From assembly GCA_944472155.2 (NCBI GenBank), contig OX235272.1:96726020-96790019 (forward strand): 64,000 bases of DNA, in the 5' to 3' direction. Positions 12,101-22,167 of this stretch are shown one piece after another (position 1 is the stretch's first letter; each line of letters starts with the position of its first letter). The position numbers were made by a program, and so were the translations under genes. The notes beneath the pieces are model-generated. The model worked only from the letters and a program-made list of their open reading frames with translations. It ran no database searches and had not been told where the DNA came from. Source of the DNA: Trichobilharzia szidati (lineage: Eukaryota; Platyhelminthes; Trematoda; Strigeidida; Schistosomatidae).

Positions 12101-12788
12101 CCTATTGAAATTGTACCATCCTTCAGATATCTGGGATCCATAATGCTTCCCAACGGTCAAGCGAAAAACGAAGTGAATGCGCGGATCTCCAACGCCCGGA
12201 ATGCGTTTCTTCAGCTGAGAAGCGTTCTATGGAGCAAGAGGGAAATCAGTCTCAGGACTAAAATTCGGGTTTACCAAGCCTCCATACGATCCGTTCTCCT
12301 GTATGGCTGTGAAACCTGGCCTCTTCGCGCGGAAGATGTACGCAGACTTGAGGTAGTAGACCATTGGTGCCTCAGGTACATTCTGCATGTTCGTTGGCAG
12401 GACAAACTCTCCAACGAAGAAGTGCGTCGTCGTTGCTACAACACCAACCAAATTCCAGTACTGGTCCAACAACGTCGCCTTCGGTGGTTTGGCCATGTTC
12501 TGCGCCGACCAGATGATGACCTGCTCAAATCAGTTCTAAATCCCTCGCCATTACCATCTTGGCGATGTCGCAGGGGTGGACAGCTGAAAACATGGCTTGG
12601 TACAGTCAAGGCTGATATGGAGTGCCTGGGGCTAAAAACCGTCTGTGGAAGAAGAATTGGATAACCCTGTCGCAAAACCTTGCATCAGATCGCCGCGCCT
12701 GGGCAGCGATGATTCGAGATGTTCATGAAGCCGGCTCATCCTCTCGTAGGAGATAGCCGAAGTAAAAAAAAAAAAAAAAAAAAAAAAA
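9147..12788 (+). mobile_element. RTE-like non-LTR retrotransposon, full length, nested in a CR1-like copy
   Basis: A 3.6-kb element with a 530-base 5' leader, one EN-RT open frame (9677-12664), a short 3' region and a 26-A tail (12764-12789). It is flanked by an 8-bp duplication. The endonuclease-then-RT order in one frame, without a clear separate ORF1, and the C-terminal LYGCETWPLR block fit RTE-like elements of the type common in flukes. RTE elements often end in short repeats rather than poly(A), so clade assignment is moderate. Confidence 0.8.
9677..12664 (+). CDS. endonuclease-reverse transcriptase of RTE-like element (C-terminus frameshifted)
   Basis: This 995-residue frame encodes the replication enzyme of the element. 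An APE-type endonuclease runs from about residue 41 (GCWNVRTLL) and includes AGDWNAR near 185, QIDYILV near 258 and SDHTLVRAKL near 286. The RT domain follows with NQAGFRPGRGC near 620, FIDFRAAFDSVDR, TSGVRQGCPASP and the catalytic FADD near 751. The C-terminal part has VLLYGCETWPLR and RRLRWFGHVLRRPDDD. The start is the first ATG of the frame, placed 530 bases into the element. The end is abnormal: after an A5 run (12634-12638) the expected tail (WITLSQNLASDRRAW) continues in another frame as far as a TAG near 12754. A 1-nt loss in that run is the simplest explanation. Otherwise the frame is intact, so the copy is young. Confidence 0.85.
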   Translation: MNSLTNDSHQATAFPVSDAPCAHPVASVKSKPAGKLTLRNQLFVGCWNVRTLLDPGSQSITMRSLYDYKVDIACLSEVRLPDHGSRRIAVPGTDSSFWLLHSGPQNNSGQHGVAFALSNKANNALISFEPVNSRVAIARFKGSPLDISVLAVYAPTLDSDESIKDEFYDNLQEAINKIPKRDVLIVAGDWNARTGPSDDATKHILGKHGLDQQCRNGDRLLAFSDYNRLYITNTRFQHPRKHLLTWYSNDGRTAHQIDYILVRSRWISSVEDCRSYRGAEAGNKGGSDHTLVRAKLKLRLTTRQKVRPPKRINVAPLQCSIKRQALSKQIQAELSAADEPTSTSFNTPETRWNHFKEVVSKASMSHLGTTSNKQKDWISEHTMQLSSQARDARLAKSPVYRSLRRKATQSARNDRNRYWSNVATNMEGASNVGDFGKLYRLIRLSSGKRLNSHAVLRTESGEIISDTNGKMERWAEHFKQLLNRNSGQPPHRPIQHLPTPYVVDCDPPTPTEIAKTINRLKNKKAPGEDGLPPEIYKACTPALIDSLHSLFCSIWDSETIPSDWSTSVLLPFHKKGDRSICENYRGISLIDIAAKVFVSILLNRFAAERHVRTRPNQAGFRPGRGCIDQLFTLRRILEHRDKYQQPTVACFIDFRAAFDSVDRGALWYLMELDGVPTKLINLLRSYYSNTTARVRVNGEESRTFEVTSGVRQGCPASPILFNFTIDWILRHALTEHHGVQLSPDIHITDLEFADDVVLLAENFPDMQQALDQINHPASTIGLEINTSKTKMFSNTPTSNDEVLYLNGAPIEIVPSFRYLGSIMLPNGQAKNEVNARISNARNAFLQLRSVLWSKREISLRTKIRVYQASIRSVLLYGCETWPLRAEDVRRLEVVDHWCLRYILHVRWQDKLSNEEVRRRCYNTNQIPVLVQQRRLRWFGHVLRRPDDDLLKSVLNPSPLPSWRCRRGGQLKTWLGTVKADMECLGLKTVCGRRIG

Positions 12789-12789
12789 A
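12764..12789 (+). other. poly(A) tail of the RTE-like element
   Basis: Twenty-six consecutive A residues follow the 3' region and directly precede the second copy of the target duplication. This marks target-primed reverse transcription and a recent insertion. Confidence 0.85.
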
Positions 12790-13380
12790 TCCTAAGTACA
12801 CCCTCGACTTTCGAGTCTGAAATGCCACTTGTTCAGAAAATGTTAGGTCACTAGAGTACCTCACGTCTAAATCAACGACACTTCGGATTGTAGGTAGGTC
12901 GGCAGATTGAAGCGTTAATACTGAACTCAAGATTCTAAAAAGATGACCAAGCAGTCATTTTATCTAGTTCTTTCTGAACAACATTCTGGAAGATCCCTAG
13001 GTCATTACACTGGAATGTATAAAGTACTTTTAGGTCATATCCAAAGATGAATGGCTTACTATTTGAGAAGTAAGCGCATATATCGTCGATACATAGTGAA
13101 AATAGGAGGGGCCCAATTACACTACCTTGAACTACACCATAAGTGAATGGGCTAGGTTTGGAAGTCTCAAACACAAGTCTAAATATTTGGGACCTTTTGT
13201 TGAGGAACAGTTTAAGCCATCCTAATAGGGAGTCACATATTTCTAAGGAGTTCAGCTTATAGATCAGCGGTAAATGGTCAGTGCGTTCAAATGCTTAAGA
13301 CATGTCAAAGTAGATGGCGAGCACTAGTTTTATGGTTTTATGCATGGGCATGACGGGGTTCGTATTGAAAATAGCCAGCA
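12789..13380 (-). pseudogene. CR1-like retrotransposon RT domain, right piece of the interrupted copy
   Basis: On the minus strand, 13340-13175 reads like the RT palm entry (AFERTDHLPLIYKLNSLEI). Residues 13174-12935 follow with YGVVQGSVIGPLLF, CIDDICAYF and a degenerate catalytic box (FGYDLK where F/YADD is expected). Downstream, VRYSSDLTFSEQVAFQ leads into the insertion site. The first-strand joint to 9146 keeps frame (LGCILRNFRDNEAKF spans it). Stops and at least one shift show it was dead or dying before the RTE arrived. Confidence 0.75.
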
Positions 13381-14744
13381 AAGCTTTACACAATGCCTAC
13401 TACACAAACATGAAGGACTGACTTACGTGGACAGATGCGAAAATATGAACTTTAGCTACTTTCGTTAAGACGCCTGAAACCCAACTTAACTTTCTTCTTC
13501 CGCCTTTTAGATGGCTACATCAAAAGCAGTAATCCAATAGCCTTCAACAATACAACCATATATTTTCTTAGAAATCATGAACACACCTTATCTATGGCCC
13601 GGTACCGGAAAACATTGCGTCCAAGTTTCTTCAAAATACAGTACAGTACATTATAGAACTAACTTCCGCTGACAGTACGTCGTTGCCGATCTCCCATTGA
13701 ATTCCTTAGTTATTTCCTATCGACAAAAGTGCTCCGGTCTACTTGTCCATACTTTACCTATATAGGCTGTTCAACTAATTGTAGTGCTACAGACCCCAGC
13801 GCAATACCCAAATTTGAGGAATTTCATTTGCCCCAGCCATCGTACAACATGCAAAATGGGACAAAATTCTCACAATTTCGGGTTATTCAGCTTATTGGAG
13901 ATCTTATCAATATTTCATCAAACAGGTTTACAGAGTTATAGGACTAACTATAATTTTCCTAAACAGAAAATCCTAAAGTAGTTCGTATTAATTTTTCCAT
14001 GATATAAGCAAACGGGTACTTTACAATATCTAAAGCATACCGTATAAAAAGTGGTCGTGAAAGCTTAGTAACAATAAGCTCAGGCAAACCGAATATTTTC
14101 CTCAAGTTCATTTAACCCACACTTACCCCTAACTGTACCACTACACATTTCGCTCTACACAATAGATTATGACTTAATTTGCTCAAGTACTGAAAACACT
14201 TACTTTTTAAACCTTTCTGCTACTCCCTATGCAGTTAATGTTCAACCAGTTCACTGATTTTCTCTTCCATATAATCTTCAATAAGTTCGGTAAGTGTAAG
14301 TACTTCTAAAAAACAATTTTATTGGCAAACATAGCTTTTAATATTCTTCATGTATACGCATATATAATAAGTATAATAAACTGTACTATTTTTGTGTTGA
14401 AATGTCTACCTTCAGTCAACAGCCATCCATTTTCATATACTTTCCTGAGATTCATAATATTAAAATATTTCGTAGTATTTTTCTCCATAATATAAGTTAG
14501 CGAGTTACTTTGCATTGTCTAACGCATACCATACAAAAATCGGTCACGAAAATTTAGCATAACAAGTTCCGCGTACCAGCTGTTTTCCTCTTGACCATTC
14601 TACGTAACTTTGTTGCTAACTGTTCACCCACTCGTATCACTCTGCTAAATAGAATATAATACCAGTTACTTCTATACTTTATAATTCTTAGAGAAAGCCT
14701 AATTTCCTAGTCATTTCTAATAATATACTTGTACAGAAGCCAAG
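13381..14744. repeat. non-coding; diverged direct duplication 13980-14105 / 14472-14597
   Basis: No gene is seen. Two blocks about 490 bases apart share a series of words (ccat-atataag, cgcataccatacaaaaa or its variant, ggtc-cgaaa, ttttcctc), which suggests an old tandem duplication of a ~490-base unit. Confidence 0.45.
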
Positions 14745-15360
14745 CTAATTGTATACAAAACATGTGTAAGGCCACCACTAGAATACTGTCCATTTATTAT
14801 TAGCAGCACTTGCACACGCGACAAGCCAGGGATGGAAAGTATCCAACCATATTTTACCTCCAAACTACTTGGCTACGATTGTAAGAAAGGCTATATCTCA
14901 CGGTGCATGATCCTAAAACTTGACCCACTTTGAAAGAGACGACTTATTGTAAACCTAATATTCTTCCTTAGGGTCCTACACAAAATATCATTTTCAGAAA
15001 ATAAGGACATACAATTCGCACAGGAAGGCTCTTACGATCTGAGTAACCAAACTTGCACAGTGACAATAAAAGCCTTTAAGTCAACACTCCGCGGAAACTT
15101 CTTCACAGTCATGTATTCTAAAATATGGAACAGCCTGCCCCTAGAAGTCAGAACTTGCAACACGGTTATAAGCTTCAAACGCTCTCTGCACAGACTGTTT
15201 CACTCTACTGACTACATTGATAAACTATTTATTCCTAGAACGAATCAATCATTACATTACTATAGTACCTAAAGAACGCTTAAAACTTCCTAATTACTCT
15301 ATAAACGATAAATAGACTAATCGGACAGATGTATAAAAAGACTAAGTGGAAATAAATATT
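14745..15360 (+). pseudogene. CR1-like retrotransposon 3' end, inverted twin of 8480-9115
   Basis: By eye, the + strand here is essentially identical to the reverse complement of 8480-9115, including the 70-residue terminal frame (15060-15272, identical in every residue) and a shared premature TGA near 14930. It ends at the same 3' terminus (gtggaaataaat). The 5' break lies near 14745, so this is a 5'-truncated copy. It carries no RT catalytic region. Confidence 0.8.
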
Positions 15361-15954
15361 TTTGTTTACTAAATTACAATGTATAACGAATATAAACTTG
15401 TATCTTCGACTCCACCTACTTTTTTTGCTCTCTGGTACTTTGCTGTCAACCTATTCTGTTGTATTTGCCTTTTATTAGAAGTTGCACAGATCTGCATTCA
15501 GGTTGAAACTGAGAAAAAATTGAAGTCACGTAATCATACATCATCCCTTAAGGTTTGGCTAGTAACGCCTGAGCATGCTTGATAAAATCCACTGTTACCA
15601 TAACAAGACGCTGTGCAGCATCCTATGCAAGCACTCTCAATGATGTAAAATTTCTTACATATAGCTTTCTACTTGTTAATCAACTCACTCGTAGCTAACA
15701 ACCATGCAGTGACAAATGGTGTTCTTGGCTGACGTGGGTTCGGCAAAACAAATCTGCATGACAATAACCAATGTTAATCTGCATTCAGTAGAATTCACAT
15801 CTGGTGCTACTTACAATAAAAGTGCTGACAAAATCATGCAAATGAATTTCTCATTTCAAATTAATGCCCAATTTGAACATAAATCAAGAGCAAGACACGA
15901 TGCCACACATAGCAAAGTTTTATGGAGGAAATGACTTCAAGCTTTATTTTTTTG
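15361..15954. other. no recognisable gene
   Basis: Short frames at 15379-15582 and 15716-15934 have no family resemblance and no splice support. Confidence 0.4.
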
Positions 15955-16210
15955 TCCAATTATTTTTAATCCATCCAACACATACTTGGGTTTTGGTGTT
16001 AATGCAAAGACAATATTTCTATATTTCTTAATGTTCCCCTATTGAATGACTAGCTAGCAGACTGTACTCACTAACTAATGTCAGAAATGACAGCAACCAT
16101 GTACTTTCACCATAAATCAAATTCATGTAATGTAAATAATACTTATCCATGCCTGTTAAACTGGTGTGTCCTACGTAGATAGGAATAAATATAATATAAT
16201 ATAGGTATGA
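15955..16210 (-). repeat. inverted copy of 7300-7515 repeat
   Basis: The minus strand repeats the unit at 7300-7515, including the open stretch reading IYVGHTSLTGMDKYYLHY. Family unknown; see the 7150 entry. Confidence 0.5.
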
Positions 16211-16679
16211 ATGTATAATGATAGTACTGCTAAGGACGTCCTCAGGTATCGATGTACCTGGTGACCTGATGGGAACCTCTGTCATTAAAGCTATTCATGT
16301 ACAGTGTACTGTGTGATTGGGGGGTTCGAAGCCACGTGATGCTAAAACCACAGTTATTGTAAAAATCCCAGAGCTTAACATCAATAAAGGAGGGAGGGTG
16401 GCGCATGCTGATCAGCAGATATGGTGCTGATTGCAAATGTGAATCACCCCTATCTGTAGGACAGCAACATGCATTTTTGACGGCTCGAGAACTAGACATG
16501 AGTTTAAATCCTCAACATAATATTTAAAAACAATAATGATTGTACAGATCTAAATTACGAAAAGGTGCTTTTGCTGCTAACATCTATAAGCCTTGTCTAT
16601 ATACCACCCCATGGGCCCTGCGGAAATTTGTGAGACATCTTACAGGTCTGCGTATCCTATATGTTCATATCTTTCAGAT

Positions 16680-17600
16680 CTCGGAAGCCACTTCTCACTG
16701 AAATATCACTTATATAATGTCAGTAAAAAGTTTGAGCATTGTGGATTAGATCAAATAAAGTATAATTATATTTCAATAGTTTACACACAATGATTAGTTT
16801 TGTTATTTGTAATTTTGCTCGAAATATTATCAATAACAAAACTTATCATTGTATGCAAACTATTGAAATATAATTATACTTTATTTGATCACTTACATAC
16901 TTTACGATAATTTTTTATCCAAGTACTATTGCACTGCTATTTTGTCTTAACTACATAGGCCCTAATAAAATTAAAACTTACTCTTTTATTCGTATTCTTC
17001 GCTAGCTTAAAGTCTGGTTGCTCTGATGAAAAAGAACAACAACAACACCAATGTTTGGGCAAAGCTTTTTGCATAAAAATTGTCATAGTTTCCGTGGTAA
17101 GACCAATATGGTTAGCTTCATACACTTCAAATGTATACTATCATTCCAAGGACTCTATAGGTCCTTCTCGTATATATCTTGTCGACGTACTTTCAATGAT
17201 GTATAATCTACTGTGGTATTTCATACCATTTCGCAGCTTTCCAGAACGTCCCTTTCTTCCTGAAATAGCCTTCACTCACGTAGGGGCACAGTATTTACCC
17301 AAATATAGGCCGCTCACTGGTTGACAATGACTATCAGCAGGAAAGGAAACGAAGTTTTGGTTGGCACTCAACCGTGATGGAGACCTTAGTGAGAGGATTT
17401 TACAATTTAACATTTATACGAACCTGTTCCGATTGTTTGTACTGAAAATTACCATTTAGACTTCGGAAAAGCGAAAGTTTATGATATCTCACGATGGTAA
17501 TTTATAAAATATCTGATCGTGGCTGTAAAAATGGCATGCATCTCATGTAAACGTACCCGTTTATACGAAGTGATAATTATTTTTATTACAAATATATCCA
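16680..17600. repeat. dispersed repeat, copy of the 920-1640 unit, interrupted by a palindrome
   Basis: Outside 16713-16887 this stretch follows the 920-1640 unit block by block. The interruption splits the start of the unit at an atcactta octamer, which is present on both sides of the insert. Confidence 0.6.
16713..16887. mobile_element. palindromic (foldback) element with 8-bp flanking duplication, Penelope-like terminus type
   Basis: Two arms of about 60 bases (gatcaaataaagtataatta onward, and its reverse complement) are nearly identical and enclose a ~23-base centre containing gctcgaaa. Flanking octamers atcactta at 16705-16712 and 16888-16895 are identical. The outer edge resembles the sequence around the 5' start of Penelope-like frames (compare 53690-53907), so it may be a head-to-head terminal dimer. 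It could also be an unrelated MITE-like element. Confidence 0.6.
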
Positions 17601-18979
17601 AGCTTCTTACATTTCTTACAGTTATCCTAATTTATGCCTGGCGTAATAACATAGTTTAACAAATCATGCGTACAAATGTTCTTCGAATCTTAGAACGTTT
17701 ATTCCTCATCTCCCTCGAAGATAAACACTAACCGTCCGGATAACACCAAAATGAGAACAGGAAAGTATTATTTGGACTGAAAAACCATGCGTATGATCAG
17801 TAACTACGCAGGTTGAATTCACATGTCCGTGTCTGCGGCAAAGATGCAAATGACTTGTTTATATATAGTTTACAGTTCTCGTATGGAACTGGACCGGTTT
17901 CATAGATGTTCTCCCATGAACTGACATAAGTTTGAGAACAACTGACCATATATCCGTCTCTTAAGCTCTAGGTTATGATGCTAGGTTCATCGAAACTTCG
18001 TCTTTTTAAGCCGGAATTCAATATCACACAAATTACAATTCTCTCATTTCTTTGTGTAACGTCACTCTTACCAGTGCCATCGATAAGTATCGACTTTGCT
18101 CTTGAGTAAGCGCCTTAGACGAATTTTAGATAAGCCTTGACGTCAGCACCTACCTAACTTGCTTTCCTCCGTTAACCCTGATCACTACACTACCTACTGT
18201 GCATGCACTGACCAGTCAAGTTCAGGTAGAAGGCTTATGCACTGTTGTGCTCTCAGATATGAATAATATTTATCTAACAAGTGAAAAACCAAGACTAACA
18301 CGTAGTAATACTGCACAACTTATCTGTCGACAGGCTTGGGTAGAAGGCTCCAGGAGTTTACTTAATGATAGCACAATGAGGGAGCGAGTCGCGTGCGAGC
18401 GGTCAAGCAGGAAAAACAGAGATGGCGCCATGGTACACGAATGCATTAAAACAAAGTTCAAACATTCAAGGTGCACTACGCTGTCATGTTAATTTTGGTA
18501 TCCTATAAAGTGATAATCCATGGCATCCGAATGGGAATATACTAATTTTATCCGTGACCATGCAGAACGATTAACGGTCGAAAAACATCAACCCAGTGAT
18601 AGCAGCCCCCTGCCCTAACAGTCATCACTACAAATTTAACTAACCTTCCACCATCTTCGTGGTTTGACACAGCAAAAACAGCCGTGCTGTAGAACTTAGC
18701 ATGAAGTTAATACTGAGAGTGGTTCTCTTACGTCCTGGGTTGTGATGCCTCCTGATAATGAACATAAAATATTGGAGGTTTTCATCCTTGGGCATTGGAC
18801 ACAAGTGCCTTTTTAAGGTTAGCGCTACCACACTTTGAGCTTTTAGTTAGTGTTTGGCCTGCAATTAGATGTGTGCAGCAGGAATTCAATGCTGGTAGTT
18901 TATTACAAAAAAATTGTCGCACCATGAGGGGGTCAACAGATATACTAATGCGTCCGTTGTTACATGATCGACCAGCCGG
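17601..18979. other. no recognisable gene
   Basis: The longest frame (18199-18492, +) has no known motif. Nothing else is seen. Confidence 0.4.
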
Positions 18980-20270
18980 CCGGCTGCCCAAGCTTACTAT
19001 AATGCTGAATCAAATCTCAATAATTCTAGCATTCTGTAGCAAGTAAATTCTAAACCTGTTCTGAAATGGATTCTTTATTGGTACAGACTAGAACTCAGTG
19101 CTGGTTTTCAGGATGATTGGCACTAATTTAACATTGTGTTCTTAAGAAAAATTTTTCTAGGTATTTACAGGAGTAGATCAGAACCCACTGGGTTTCCTTA
19201 TCAGCGTTGTTCCAGCCCTCACAGGACACATTAAGCACGGACTAGCGTTACTTCGGAACGAAAAGACTTAATTCAGAACCCAGTTCTCTTTTTAAGCACG
19301 ACCAGCGTTATTTCACAACATGGTGGGTAGACAAAATCATCATATACCATAAAAAGGCATTATCGAGGAGAAGTTACAATAAGTTTGGAAATGTTGTAAG
19401 CAACATGTTGCCCAAGCTTACCATAATGCTGAAGTAAATCTCTTTAATTCTGAACTAACTGTAACATTCTGTAATAAGTAAGTCCTGGAGGTCACTCTAA
19501 ACTATAGCAGCCTAAAACGAAACTACCTAATGGACGGGTTGTTAACCTTGATGAATTTATTTGCAGAAAATGGTTTAACCTGACTGTGAGAACTCCTGTG
19601 GGAAATTGGGAGGTTTTCCTGGAGTACATATAAAAATATTATCCTATGTAACCATTTTTTAACATTGCATTACTTGTATATGAATACTGATTTCGAACTA
19701 CGCACTTCTATTTTTGACGCATATGATCAGTCGCTAGAGTTAGTTTCGTTCTTGGGTGCTATAGTTTAGAGTTACCGCACTAATTCAGCACCCTGTGCTA
19801 TTTCAGAAGTAGCTCAGAACCTAGTGGCTTTTTCTAATTAGCGGTATTTCAGCCCTCCTAGCCCAGATTCAGCACTGCATTACTTCAAAACGAAAAGACA
19901 GTTCAGTGCATAGTGGCAATTTTTTAAGCTTTATTTTAGCACTAAATCCTGTTTTTAAGGTTTTGTCGCATTAATTAAGCGTACGGTGCTCTTTTTAAGA
20001 ACGACCAGTGTTATTTCAATACATAATGGGTTCATTTTAGGTAGATACAATATTCATTTTCCATTTATCGACGGATAGGTTAGGATTAGTTTAGAATGAT
20101 TGTAAGTTTCGGAAGTTATTAGGCCTAGTAACTTAAGTTCTAGTCTGTGCGCTTAGTGAAACCATTTCAGAACATTTTCAGGATTTAATCATTATAGAAT
20201 GTTAGAGTTAGTTTAGAATTAGCGAGATTTAATTCAGAATTATATTAAGATGGGTTTGTTGACTTTCATC
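18980..20270. repeat. complex repeat block with direct and inverted copies
   Basis: The word series around aagcttactataatgctgaa and taattctagcattctgtag at 18990-19040 recurs directly at 19405-19475, and inverted at about 20170-20240. The outer piece 'tgttctgaaatgg...cagactagaact' at 19055-19095 is inverted at 20130-20175. The 'actctaaactatagca' piece at 19490 is inverted at about 19755. A further direct pair is 19165-19330 against 19805-20040 (ttaag-acgaccag-gttatttca). No coding is recognised. Confidence 0.55.
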
Positions 20271-20899
20271 CACACAAGGACGTGATTAAATTTTAGTTCA
20301 TGAAGTTTTCGATGGAATTAACTGTGCTGATTGATATCTCATCTTCCTATTAGCGTTATACATTTATTATATGGCTGCGGCTACTGCTCGTTAGTTGCAT
20401 ACATTTTTATTCATCACTATGACTGTAAGTTAAGTAACATATTCGCTTTTTCTTGTTAAACATATATGGTTAATCGAATTTCTAAGTACCCTAGCGTGCA
20501 CTGAGTCGTTCTAATGCTAAGAGTATTCAAGTAACATATCTGTGTGTTAATCAATATAAAAACCTACCAAAGTATTAATTTGGTGCAACTGTTTATCTTT
20601 TTCATTGACAAAATGTTGTATTATGCATTAAAGAGTGTGCACATTGTGCTGCAGTTTTGTGAAGCATGGTCACCAAAGTGGAAAGTATATCAAGGTTACT
20701 GGTCTTCACCTACGAATGTTTTCGTTCACTTGCTGGCGTTCATTAACGCTATATGATTACTAAATATGAACTTAGTTGTGAGGTATTCATTTTATGGTTC
20801 GAGTTTATTACAATTTGCATATGCAGTTTAACAGTAACAATGGTTGATTTGGACTATCCATTTGCTCGTATCGGGTATAACGAAGTGAAATGAAATACT
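20271..20899. other. no recognisable gene; upstream of the TIMM8 region
   Basis: No motif is recognised here. This stretch or the following one could hold the promoter or a 5' non-coding exon of the TIMM8-thioredoxin unit, but nothing in the sequence fixes it. Confidence 0.35.
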
Positions 20900-21101
20900 G
20901 TGCGTCGGTGGCACAGTGGTTAGGACTCTCGCCGACCATGCATATGGTCCGGGGTTCGATCCCCTGCCGACGCACACCCGATATCTATGGTCGGCCTGCA
21001 AAATTTGGGCTACCGATATCCATGCTGAAAATTCCATACTTGTACTGAAAATACGGTGTGGCATCAAGCTGTAATCAAAAATATAAATAAATAAATAAAT
21101 C
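20900..21101 (+). mobile_element. tRNA-derived SINE with intact pol III boxes
   Basis: The first 75 bases resemble a tRNA: 7-base acceptor arms gtgcgtc and gacgcac, an A box (tggcacagtgg) and a B box (ggttcgatccc) inside a GGGG/CCCC T-stem. A body of about 100 bases follows (atatctatggtcggcctgc, taccgatatc), then a tail of aaat repeats. Related copies occur at 46580-46719 (5' truncated) and 56891-57077 (minus). The repeated body and tail show a SINE, not a tRNA gene. Confidence 0.75.
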
Positions 21102-21800
21102 AAAGCTCCATAAACGCTCATTAACTTGAAGACAACTGTAAACAAGATCTTTCAGCATCATTACAGCACAGCTTGCTACAGTTGCTCGTATTGTAGCACC
21201 ACATTAGAAAACATAAACGGACCTAGTCAAGCCTTTTAGAAAAATTTCCGGAATATGTTACTGATTATTTGCTATAGTAATCTGAACCAAGTATTTGATT
21301 GAGTCTGTTTTGCGCCTACTTTCCAAGTTATCAAAGCACATTTAATTGCTGACCTTTAACATATATTTTGTTGTATACATAGTTCTATTTTCATTTGTTT
21401 GGAAGTGCTCATTTGAAGTGATTTTCGACCTAGTCCGACTTATCAAAACCGTTTTTATTTCATGTTTGTAAATACTGTGAAGCCGCTTCCTGTTTCACCT
21501 CTTATACGATATTCCAGATGCGTTCACTTAACCCAGAGTATATATCAATTTCGGTTATATAATTACGTAACTAAGCATACTGTTTGCTACATTCCAGTTT
21601 TTCGCTTAACCAAAAGTACAATAATGAAAAACGGTACAATCCTATCAGACTACGCAATGTTTCTTGCATTTACTGAACAGAAATCTAAGATCCAGTCGCA
21701 ATACCTTTATCGTAAAACGTCCTCTGAGGCTAGTATCAGTTTAGTGCCTTATTGCACTTGTAATATATTCTTTGTTTACATAGTAACTTTCTGTTTTGCA

Positions 21801-21829
21801 GCTTTGGAAATCAAGTTGTCACAGTTTAA
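21801..21829 (+). promoter_or_regulatory. splice acceptor and 5' leader of TIMM8
   Basis: A pyrimidine-rich run ending in ttctgttttgcag places an acceptor at 21801, 28 bases before the TIMM8 ATG. It may serve cis-splicing of a 5' leader intron or spliced-leader addition; the sequence alone cannot decide. Confidence 0.55.
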
Positions 21830-22078
21830 ATGTCTGATGAGGTGTTGCAGCGTCAGTTACTTCAGGAATTGCAAAAGCAACGATTTCAACAATTGGGCCA
21901 TCAACTCACATCAATTTGTTGGGATAAATGTGTTTCAAAGTTGAGTAGCTCATTGGATTCAAGAACAGAAAGTTGCATAGTTAACTGTGTGGAGCGTTAC
22001 ATAGATGTTTCGGGTGTTCTTACGCGTCGTCAAAATGAAACGCGCCTAGGATTTGTCGATGTAAAACCTAATGATTAA
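21830..22078 (+). CDS. TIMM8: mitochondrial import inner membrane translocase subunit Tim8
   Basis: An 82-residue small Tim chaperone. Family knowledge: Tim8 works with Tim13 as a hexamer in the intermembrane space, guiding hydrophobic precursors to the TIM22 complex. The twin CX3C motif is clear: CWDKC at residues 30-34 and CIVNC at 49-53, with the 14-residue spacing of the family. KQRFQQL before it and LDSR and NCVERYID around the second motif match the Tim8 branch rather than Tim9, Tim10 or Tim13. The length is slightly below the usual 90-97. The frame is uninterrupted in one exon that starts after a good acceptor at 21801. The stop is followed at once by an AATAAA-type signal near 22080, and 89 bases later by the thioredoxin ATG in the same orientation, which suggests a shared transcript. 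Very sure of the family. Confidence 0.93.
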   Translation: MSDEVLQRQLLQELQKQRFQQLGHQLTSICWDKCVSKLSSSLDSRTESCIVNCVERYIDVSGVLTRRQNETRLGFVDVKPND

Positions 22079-22167
22079 ATAATAAATACATTATTTCACC
22101 CAATTTCTTTTCCTATTAATATTCTAAATGTTTCGTTATATGGTACTTACTTATGTAATTTTTTCAG
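22079..22167 (+). promoter_or_regulatory. intercistronic region with poly(A) signal and probable trans-splice acceptor
   Basis: The gap between the TIMM8 stop and the thioredoxin ATG is 89 bases. It holds an AATAAA close to the stop, then pyrimidine-rich DNA ending in taattttttcag directly against the next ATG. This is the layout expected between cistrons of an SL-processed operon. In schistosomes the spliced leader is known to end in AUG, which would lie in frame here. Confidence 0.65.

Noticed and set aside
18199..18492. 97-residue frame
   Set aside because: No motif, no codon or splice evidence.
20900..20975. Functional tRNA gene
   Set aside because: The tRNA-like fold is followed by a body and A-rich tail that recur at 46580 and 56891, so it is a SINE head; the anticodon arm is also not convincing.
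21462..21944. 160-residue frame over the TIMM8 start
   Set aside because: It runs through the acceptor at 21801 and overlaps TIMM8 in another frame; the twin CX3C frame is clearly the real one.
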